Positions 56,146-64,000 of a stretch of DNA of 64,000 nucleotides are shown here, one piece after another. Origin of the DNA: Miscanthus floridulus (lineage: Eukaryota; Streptophyta; Magnoliopsida; Poales; Poaceae). The notes under the pieces are model-generated. The model saw only the letters and a list, made by a program, of their open reading frames with translations, did no database searches and had not been told where the DNA came from. The stretch's first letter is position 1. Every line of letters begins with the position of its first letter. The position numbers and the translations under genes are program-made. Where the stretch lies: contig NC_089598.1 of the NCBI RefSeq assembly GCF_019320115.1, forward strand, positions 78,742,570 through 78,806,569. The letters run 5' to 3'.

Positions 56146-57713
56146 TTAAGGGTAAAAACGACGTAGCTGCTCAATGTTCTAGGCGATGGTGAAGACCTTG
56201 CCGTCGATGGTTTTCAGCTTGTAGGCCCCTAGCCAGAGTACTTCCGCGATGACATATGGCCCTTCCTAGGGTAGGGAGAGCTTGTGACAGTCCTTGTTGC
56301 TCTGCACAAGGCGGAGAACCAGGTCCCCAACGTTGAAGGCTTGGTCCCGCACCTATCGGTTGTGGTACCGTCGTAGCGCCTGCTGGTACTTGGCCGAATG
56401 ATGGAGGGCGATGTCACGAGCTTCATCTAGCTAGTCCATGGCGTCTTGGTGGGATGCCTCGGCTCCCTATTCATCATATGCTCTTGTTCTTGGCACTCTA
56501 TAGTCAAGGTCGGTTGGGAGGATGACCTCAGAACCGTAGACCATGAAGAAAGGCGTGTAGCCGGTGGCCCGGCTAGGAGTTGTCCTTAGGCTTTAGAGCA
56601 CCATAGGGAGCTCAGTGACCCAGCATGCACCGAACTTGTTCAACCAGTTGAAGATCCTAGGCTTGAGGCCCTGTAGGAGCATGCCATTTGCGCGCTTGAC
56701 CTACCCGTTAGTTTAGGGGTGCGCGACGGTAGCCCAATCGACCCGGATGTGTTGTTCATTACAGAATCGAATGAATTTTTTGCCGGTGAACTGTGTGCCA
56801 TTGTCCATGATGGAGTTTGGTACTTCAAAGCGATGGATGATGTCGAGGAAGAACAGCACGGCCTGCTCGGGCTTGATTACGGAGATCAGCCAAGCTTCGA
56901 TCTATTTTGTGAACTTGTCTATGGTGACAAGTAAGTGGGTGTAGCCCCTAGGCTCCTTCTTGAGAGGCCCAACCAAATCGAGCCCCCAGACCGTGAACGA
57001 CCACATGATGGGGATCATCTGGAGTGCCTAGGCCCGAGGTGAGTTTGTCGAGCATAGTACTGACACCCTTCGCAGGTGCGTACGATCTGCTCGGCGTCGG
57101 CTACTGCAGTGGGTCAGTAGAAGCCCTATCGAAATGCGTTCCCAACCAAGGTTCTAGGTGTGGCATGGTGACCGTAGACCCCACTGTGGATATCGCTCAA
57201 TAGAAGCTTCTCCTGTTTGACAGGGATACAGAGCTATAGGATCTCGGTGTGGCTTCGTTTATAGAGTTTGCCCTCTACAAGAACGAAGAACTTGGCGCGA
57301 TGTGTGAGCCATCGAGCTTCTGTCTTGTCCGTCGGCAGCATGTCATGGAGGAGGTAGTCGAGGTAGAGTGTTCTCCAGTCGTCCAAAGGGTTGGGCTCTG
57401 TTGCTGGATCCTCTTCAAGCTCCATGACCTCAGAATCTGAGGGAGCCGTTGGTTGGTCAGCCCCTAGGGCTAGATCAGACAGGCCATCATTGGCCCATTC
57501 CAACCCTTCATAGCGTACCAAGGGCTTATGTTGGTCACTGGTGAAGACGCCTGTTGGCACTGGCTCTCGACCAGATGCTGCTTTTGCAAGTGCATCGGCC
57601 GCCTCATTGAGGCGCCTTGGGATATGATTGAGTTCGAGGCTGTCGAATTTGTCCTCCAGCCGTTGGACCTCTTGGCAGTACGCAGCCATCTTAGCATCAT
57701 GGCAGCTCAACTC
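56146..57713 (-). pseudogene. pol of the minus-strand gypsy element: end of RNase H and integrase
   Basis: Starts inside RNase H ('CHDAKMAAYCQEV', 'NHIPRRLNEAADALAKAASG'). It continues through a linker with 'DWRTLYLDYLLHDMLP' and 'RAKFFVLVEGKLYKRS', then the integrase zinc region ending 'CEGCQYYARQTH'. The core has 'WGLDLVGPLKK' (first Asp) and 'SIMDNGTQFTGKKF' (second Asp). Around 56.70 kb the third catalytic block reads 'VKRANG', so Lys stands where the catalytic Glu should be, with two stops just before it. 'YTPFFMVYGSEVILPTDLDY' and a C-terminal 'GPYVIAEVLWLGAYKLKTID' follow, with a stop after 'RRFYP'. One frame shift and about ten stops are present. Dead copy. Confidence 0.85.
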
Positions 57714-58116
57714 TGTCGGTGCGAGACCCATGGGATACTTCGCAAGGAAGGAAGAAGAACTAGCCTGACTAGGATTCTTCCCCTGTAATCTTAGTAGTAG
57801 TATTATTCTATAATCCTACTAGGAACTCTCATTGTAAACCAATTAGGACTCTGGCCTCCTTACTATATAAAGGAGGGCAGGGCTCCTGGAGTCAAGAGTT
57901 CAGGACAACAATTGTATGACACAACACTTTACAATCAATCCAACGCAAAGGCTAACGCCGACTGGACATAGGGCTATTACTCGATCAACAATCAAGGGTC
58001 CAAACCAGGATAAATTGACTGTCTCTTGCGTTACCATTGAGTTCTGCATACGCTAAAGCCTGAACATACTGCCCTAGGGACCCCCGTGGCAGGCTATCGG
58101 TGGTCAAACATCGACA
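57714..58116 (+). mobile_element. 5' LTR, 403 bp
   Basis: Starts 'tgtcggtgcgagaccc' and ends '...caaacatcgaca', followed two bases later by the primer site. Contains a TATA box 150 bp in. Both ends carry the short inverted words TGTCG and CGACA. Confidence 0.85.
57864..57870 (+). promoter_or_regulatory. LTR TATA box
   Basis: 'tatataa' in the context 'cttactatataaaggagg', followed by a GC-richer likely start region. Confidence 0.65.
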
Positions 58117-58118
58117 GC

Positions 58119-58136
58119 TGGCGCGCTAGGTAGGGG
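58119..58136 (+). other. Primer-binding site
   Basis: 'tggcgcgctaggtagggg' lies two bases after the LTR. The minus-strand gypsy element at 11.9 kb has 'tggcgcgccgggtagggg' in the same position; the shared core supports the call. Confidence 0.75.
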
Positions 58137-58165
58137 CTTTCGGCGACTTTGCATCTGAGAGCTCA

Positions 58166-60351
58166 ATGCACCTCGACAACATCTTCTTGAAGGGATCAAT
58201 CTTCATCTTCGATTCATGGATCTACGAGGCAGGCAACGATGGCAAACTCCAAGGCCGTCTCCTCGAAGATTCAGATCATCATCAGGACTCTTTCATTTCG
58301 ACGACAACGACAGATCAGCTTGCTGGAAGATTCACGCAGCTCTTAATGTCCAATCCAGCTCGGATTCCGTGACTTCACGCATCCGATTCAGACTCAAGTT
58401 CCATTTCTGAGACGAAGTCTTATCCGAGTTCTTTCAGAAAACCGAGTTCTTTTCTGACAAAGCTCTGGAACATGACGTCAACCTGTCAAGAATTCTACTT
58501 AGAGTACACCCAGAGTACTTCAAAGAAGTCGGGTCCTCTTCTGTTTAGACCCCACAACATGGCGACACCTCATCAGACATGGCACGAAGGATGCACCTAC
58601 CTGTGCTTAGAATGCCACTGAAAGGAGCCCAGGAAGGTCTCATTTTAACTATAACATCTCAAGACTGCATCATTCACTGGCCAGGTACTATTCCTGAGGA
58701 TGACGACACCCAACTAGTCGACAATACGACAACAACAATTCTACCCTACCAAGAGGGAGATTCGATCTATGACCTTGAAACATCTACTGAAGTTATCAAT
58801 AGCTCTAGCAGTACGGAAATCAACGACGATGACAGAACAACTCACGCTAGAGAAGTATTTATGATTCGCCGTCCTCGATCACCATTGATCCCCCCAGAAG
58901 TACCTAACATGAGGTCTTCAGATGAATCCGAATCCAACATATCACCATTTATCTAGGGGCACGATGGCGAGACTAAGAGTCAGAGGCAAGCGAGAGAAAG
59001 AAAGAATAAATTGAAACAAGGACGTCAACGCCGTGCTAAGCAGCGAAAGGACACTTGGATCAAATATGAATCAAACCTAGCCGAGTACAATAAAAGAAAA
59101 TCAGAACGAGAGGTTGAAGAAGGACGAGCAGCAAATACACCCTATGATAAGATCCGAGAGGCTATAGAAGAACTCAGGGCAACCTCATATCCCAATGAAA
59201 AACAAGAACAGCTCCAAGATTTTCTCCGATCAACAGTCCTTAAAACGCACGATGGAAGAGCAACATCTCATAAACAGGAAGATCAAAATCAAAGGAAGTC
59301 CGCTTCCAAAAGACTTGGACCAAGTGGAAGTCACAATGGAGAAAGCCGAAGAAATCATAGTCAAAATAACCGAGTCGAACAACCAAGAAAGGCCAGAAGC
59401 AGAGCACCTACTCGGACAGCCACATAGAACTACTCTCACCAAGACGACAGTTGGCAACAAGGGGGTGCAGAATCAGAATATACGGAAGCCAGAATGCATG
59501 ATAGATTCCCCTGTTTTGCGAACAGACTTACTTCAATACGACTACCTCACAAGTTCAAGCCGTCCAACCACTCCAAGTATGATGGCAAGACCGAACCAAA
59601 GCAATGGCTTAGGATTTACTCACAATCAATTGAATTGGCTAGAGGAGACGATGACATCAAAACCTTGTTCTTTCCCATGGCCCTAGAAACCATGCCACTC
59701 CAATGGTTTGATAAATTGAATCTAGGATCAATCAGAAGTTGGAAAGACTTGCAAAGAGCTTTCTATGAAAATTTCATGGGAATTATTACACATCCAATCA
59801 CCCACGTAGAGTTAAAAGGACTCAAGCAGAAAGAAGGTGAAAGTCTTAGAAATTACTATCGATGATTTGGCGAACTACGAGCTCAAGTACATGACATCAC
59901 ACAATGAGAAGTAATCGAAGCTTTCTCTCACGAGATCATGGCTAGGTGGCAATTTCAAGATTTCTACAAAGAAAACCCAAGAAACAATGAAGAATTCAGA
60001 AGAACAGTGGAAAAGATGATTACTGCAGAGGAGAAGACACGAGAACGATTCCTGGATAGAAACAACAGAGACAACCTGGACAGGCAAAGTAATCGAAACA
60101 ACAGACATCAGGAAAGAAAGTGTGGTCCGGACAACATAGTAGCAATGGCTGACAAATCAAAGAAGTTTTCAAAACCCAGAAGATATGATGACATTGAGAA
60201 CATACGTTGCCCCTTGCATCCCAATGGAAAGCACACCATCGGAAATTGTTACACCTTCCATGAAAGATACACGAGAAAAGATAGCAAAGGAAACAATAAA
60301 GAAGACAATCAGAAAAAAGAAGGAGACAACCATGAAGACAAGGGATTCTAA
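58166..60351 (+). pseudogene. gag of the plus-strand gypsy element
   Basis: N-terminal 'MHLDNIFLKGSIFIFDSWIY' and 'STTTTDQLAGRFTQLL', a variable middle with a basic, Glu-rich region (59.0-59.4 kb), then the capsid part 'LPHKFKPSNHSKYDGKTEPK', 'FFPMALETMPLQWFDKLN', 'FYENFMGIITHPITHVEL' and 'EIMARWQFQDFYKENPR'. A single zinc-knuckle-like end 'CPLHPNGKHTIGNC' follows. It would form the particle that packages the RNA. At least three frame changes and several stops (for example after 'LRNYYR' and 'VHDITQ') are present. Gag and pol seem to form one reading frame at the joint, broken by a stop at the very end. Confidence 0.8.
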
Positions 60352-60360
60352 AAATCCAAA

Positions 60361-63116
60361 GGGACAGTGGCAATAATCTTTGCTGGGGTTCTAGATTCTA
60401 GAAGCAAACATCAAGAAAAACTAGCGTTACGAACCATCATGGCAGCAGAACCTGCTACACCAAGATATCTCAATTGGTCAGAGTATCCAATCTAATTTTT
60501 AAGAGAAGACCAATGGACCAGCGTAGGAAACACATCCCATTACCCACTGGTTCTAGATCCAACCATTGCTAGTATGACTGTCACGAAAGTACTAATCGAC
60601 GGAGGAGCCGGACTCAACATCATTTTTTCAGAAACTCTAAGGAAGATGGGACTACAACTCACCGGGATGATCACACCAACAAGCACACCTTTTTATGGCA
60701 TAGTACCCGGCAAGGCAGCAATGCCACTTGGACAAATCACTCTACCGGTTACCTTTGGAACTCCCTCGAACTACCGTACAGAATTCATCAAGTTTGAAGT
60801 CGCAAACTTCGATTCATCATATCACGCAATCCTCGGGCACCCGGCACTAGCAAAATTCATGGCAATACCGCATTATTCGTACCTGCTACTTAAGATGCCA
60901 AGGCCTAACGGCGTTCTTTCTCTTTGGAGTGATTTAAAGAGTGCATTTGACTGTGATGTTCAGGCTATTCAAATTGCAGCAAGAGCACAGGCAAACGATG
61001 GAAAAAAAGAAATAGCCACTATTGCTGCAGAAATAAGCCAAGAAGAACTGGAGATACCGGCTAAAAAGCCAAGCATCCTAGCACCACCAAAAGAAGCCAA
61101 CGTCAAGCAAATCGACCTGGGCACCGGTGATCCCTCAAAAACGGCAACTATCAGTGCACATCTATCAGCAAAATAGGAACTCACGCTCACCAACTTTCTT
61201 CGGGACAACAAAGATATCTTCGCTTGGAAGCCGGCCGACATGCCAGGGGTCCTAAGAGAGTTGGCTGAGCATAGAATTGATATCAATGAAGGCTCCAAGC
61301 CTGTGAAACAACGACTACGACAATTCTCTCCCGATAAGAAGGTAGCAATTAAAAAGGAAATTACAAAACTAATGGTAGCTGGATTCATCAGAGAAATCCT
61401 TCATCTAGATTGGCTAGCAAACCTAGTTCTAGTACAGAAAAAGAATACGGACGAGTGGCGCATGTGTGTCGACTACATAGATCTCAACAAACACTACCCG
61501 AAAGATCCGTTCGGGCTACCATGCATTGATTAGATAGTTGATTCAATGGTAGGATCTGCCCTATTATCCTTTCTTGATTGCTATTCCGAATATCACTAGA
61601 TCGCATTAAAAGAATAGGACCAAAGCAAGACATCTTTCGTCACTATGTTTGGCGCCTACTGCTACAAGACCATGTCATTTGGATTTAAGAATGCTGGAGC
61701 CACTTACCAAAGAGCTATCCAAACATGCCTTGGAGATCAGATCGGCCAAAATGTAGAAGCATACATGGATGACGTGGTTGTAAAAACAAAGAACCCGGAT
61801 GCACTGATTGAAGACTTAAAACAAACCTTCGAGAATATGAAAAGATGGAGGTGGAAATTGAACCCAAACAAGTGTGTATTCGGAGTTCCTTTAGGACAAC
61901 TACTCGGATTCTTGGTCAGCCATCGTGGAATCAAAGCAAGTGCCAAGCAAATTCGAGCCATAACAGAGATGGGCCCTCCTCGAAGCGTCAAAGATGTACA
62001 AAAACTAACAGGATGCATGGTGGCACTCAATTGTTTCATTTCAAGACTCGGTGAAAAAGGGTTACCTTTCTTTAAATTGCTAAAGAAGACAGACAAGTTC
62101 GAGTGGACAGAAGAAGCCAATGAAGCTTTCAAGAAACTTAAGGCATACCTCACATCCTCACCAGTCCTAACACCTCCAAAGAAAGACGAAGACATGATGC
62201 TATACATTGTGGCAACCTCTACTATAGTCAGCACAGCAATAGTAGTGGAAAGAGAAGAAGAAGGGCGTGTGTATAAAGTACAATGCCCAGTATACTACAT
62301 CAGCGAAGTACTGTCAGAATCAAAAATCTGGTACCCGCATGTGCAAAAACTACTATACGCCCTACTGATCACTTCACGCAAGCTTCGTCACTATTTTAAA
62401 AGCCACAAGATTACCGTGGTGACAAATTTCCCACTAGGAGACATCTTACACAACAAAGATGCAACAGGGAGCATATCCAAGTGGGCAGTTGAAATCGGTG
62501 CTCTCAACATCGATTTCACCCCATGAAAAGTAATTAAATCCCAAGCCCTTGCTGATTTTGTTGCCGAATGGATAGAAATTCAACAACCCGTGTCAAGCAC
62601 CATCCTTGATCATTAGAAGATGTATTTTGATGGATCACTCAATCTAGGCGGAGCCGGTGTAGGCGTCCTCCTAATTTCACCGGACAGAAAACAACTTAAG
62701 TATGTCCTTCAGATATTATGGCAAGCTACCAACAATGAAGCAGAATACGAAGCTCTCATCCACGGGCTACGAGTGGCAATTACCCTTGGAATCAAGCGAT
62801 TACTCATATACGGCGATTCGGCAGTAGTCATCAACCAAGTCAACAAAGATTTGGATTGCACCAAAGAAAACATGGGTGCTTACTGCGCTGAAATCTGAAA
62901 ACTCAAAAAACATTTCCAAGGATTAGAAATTCTACATGTCCTACGTGATTCCAACATTGCAGCAGATGTCCTCGCCAAGCTCGGATCAGATAGGGCAAAG
63001 GTCCCACCCAGCATATTCATAGAGGAGTTATCAGCTCCTTCTATCAAACAACCCGGTGAGACAACCCCAGAACTCACAGCCAAAGGCAACCAGATTCTGA
63101 TAATCAACACTTCATG
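60361..63116 (+). pseudogene. pol of the plus-strand gypsy element: protease, reverse transcriptase, RNase H
   Basis: Order of domains: the linker 'GTVAIIFAGVLDSRSK'; protease with 'VLIDGGAGLNIIF' and 'YHAILGHPALAKFMAIPHY'; RT with 'DWLANLVLVQKKNTDEWRMC', 'DYIDLNKHYPKDPFGLP' and the catalytic 'AYMDDVVV' (YMDD at 61762-61773); then the thumb and connection 'LGFLVSHRGIKASAKQIRAI'. The second, plant-type RNase H has 'MYFDGSLNLGGAGVGV', 'NNEAEYEALIHGLRV' and 'YGDSAVVINQV'. This two-part RNase H layout fits the Tat lineage. About eight stops lie in frame (for example after 'LPCID', 'YSEYH' and 'IALKE'), so no polyprotein is made, though the frame itself is well kept. Confidence 0.9.
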
Positions 63117-64000
63117 ACATAGGCTTTTATTGATTATATCAAAGAAAATAAGTTGCCAGCAGATAAAGAGGAAGCTACCCGAGTAGTTCGCAGAAGCAAA
63201 AACTGCGTCCTAGTAGGGGACAAGCTATACAGAAGAGCCGCATCGTTGGGAGTACTCCTAAAATGTATCTCATTTGTAGAAGGCAAAGAAATCCTAGGCG
63301 AAATACACTCAGGTTGTTGCAGAAATCATGCTGCTTCGAGAACACTAGTAGGCAAGGCATTTCGCACCAGATTCTACTAGCCAACCGCTTTGAAAGACGC
63401 AGAAGAACTAGTCAGAAAATGCAAAGGTTGTCAAATGTTCGCAAGACAAGCTCATGTGCCAGCTCACAATCTCATCTGCATCCCACCCGCTTGGCCTTTG
63501 TCCTACTGGGGGATAGATCAAGTGGGACCTCTCAAGAAAGCAAAGGGCAGTTTCGAGTACATCTTTATAGCAATTGACAAGTTCACCAAGTGGATCGAAT
63601 ACAAACCACTTGCAAAATATAGCGTAGCCAAAGTAGTCGAGTTCATCCAAGATATTATGCACCACTTCGGCATGCCCAATCAAATCATCATAGATTTGGG
63701 TTCTCCCTTTATAGCTACAGAATTCAAAAGTTGGGCACAGGATTGTGGCTTCAGCATAGATTACGCATTAGTCGCACATCCAGAAGCCAACGGACAGGTA
63801 GAAAGGGCTAATGGACTCATACTAGCCGGATTGAAACCAAGACTATATGAAGAACTAGTAGACTATGGATCAAAATGGATTGAAGAATTACCCAAGGTTG
63901 TATGGGGGCTACGGACTCAAATAAGCAGAGCCACCAGATACTCACCTTTCTTCCTGGTGTACAGATCAGAAGTCATACTACCTACAGACTTGATCTGGAC
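63117..64000 (+). pseudogene. Integrase of the plus-strand gypsy element, running off the window
   Basis: The zinc region 'GEIHSGCCRNHAAS' and 'CKGCQMFARQAH' is complete (H2C2). The core has 'YWGIDQVGPLKKAKG' (first Asp), 'IIIDLGSPFIATEF' (second Asp) and 'HPEANGQVERANG' (catalytic Glu intact, in contrast to the minus-strand element). It ends within 'YSPFFLVYRSEVILPTDLIW'. One TAG stands between the zinc region halves, after 'RTRFY'; otherwise the frame is open to the edge. Confidence 0.85.

Larger units (their letters stand above)
50829..57713 (-). mobile_element. Minus-strand Ty3/gypsy (Tat-like) retrotransposon, 3' part
   Basis: On the minus strand the order is end of RNase H, integrase, a 4-kb spacer and the 3' LTR. 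Its 5' part is cut off by the plus-strand gypsy element inserted at 57713/57714 and would lie beyond the window. The long 3' spacer with ORF pieces on the opposite strand is typical of the Tat lineage. Confidence 0.8.
57714..64000 (+). mobile_element. Plus-strand Ty3/gypsy (Tat-like) retrotransposon, 5' LTR to integrase
   Basis: LTR, primer site, gag, protease, RT, RNase H and integrase follow in the order of Ty3/gypsy. The 3' LTR lies beyond the window. The element sits within the RNase H coding region of the minus-strand gypsy element, so it is the younger of the two. The 5 bp before it are 'aactc'; the same word should follow the missing 3' LTR. Confidence 0.9.

Noticed and set aside
1..64000. 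CRISPR array, bacterial operon, phage or organelle gene content
   Set aside because: The tandem repeats lack the regular repeat-spacer structure, and all coding signals are plant nuclear or plant transposon type.
1..64000. tRNA and rRNA genes
   Set aside because: No cloverleaf with intact A and B boxes and no rRNA core sequence was recognised; the only tRNA-like words are the retroelement primer sites.

Overview
The window is nuclear DNA from a grass. Gene content, codon bias and transposon families point to the Andropogoneae (sorghum, Miscanthus or sugarcane type); this is inference from family recognition, as no species marker was found. Only one conventional host gene is visible, a small intronless DUF4408/DUF761-type membrane protein gene. 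It occurs twice because a 9.38-kb block is repeated in direct tandem. Nearly everything else is transposon, mostly decayed and partly nested.

Layout. 1-2.9 kb: AT-rich non-coding repeat. About 3.2-9.7 kb: 3' half of a plus-strand LTR retrotransposon that carries, antisense to itself, a multi-exon gene with a plant mobile domain (PMD). 9.7-12.4 kb: 5' end (gag, primer-binding site, LTR) of a minus-strand Ty3/gypsy element. 12.4-15.2 kb: non-coding DNA with MITEs. 15.25-19.50 kb: a Mutator-like element (MULE 1) with about 245-bp TIRs, a perfect 9-bp target duplication and its own PMD gene. 19.60-28.08 kb: a related larger element (MULE 2) carrying a broken MuDR-type transposase, an internally deleted PMD gene and a reverse-strand GRF zinc-finger gene. 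A 1.57-kb TIR-like element sits inside its transposase exon. 26.77-36.16 and 36.15-45.54 kb: the tandem repeat, which starts inside MULE 2 and contains the DUF4408 gene, a 77-bp minisatellite and long non-coding stretches. 45.5-50.8 kb: a TRIM, a solo TRIM-like LTR, short tandem duplications, a LINE 3' fragment and a second copy of the element found inside the MuDR gene. 50.83-57.71 kb: minus-strand Tat-like gypsy element (LTR, very long 3' spacer with antisense ORF pieces and a ribosomal protein L8 fragment, integrase, end of RNase H). 57.714 kb to the end: plus-strand gypsy element inserted into it (LTR, PBS, gag, protease, RT, RNase H, integrase).

Two points stand out. First, the same host-related domain (PMD) rides in both a class I and a class II transposon within 12 kb, and twice in the class II pair. 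Second, the two 9.38-kb repeats differ, as far as I could read, only by small indels and by no substitution. That suggests either a very recent duplication or an assembly artefact. All functional statements come from reading motifs by eye; no database search was run.
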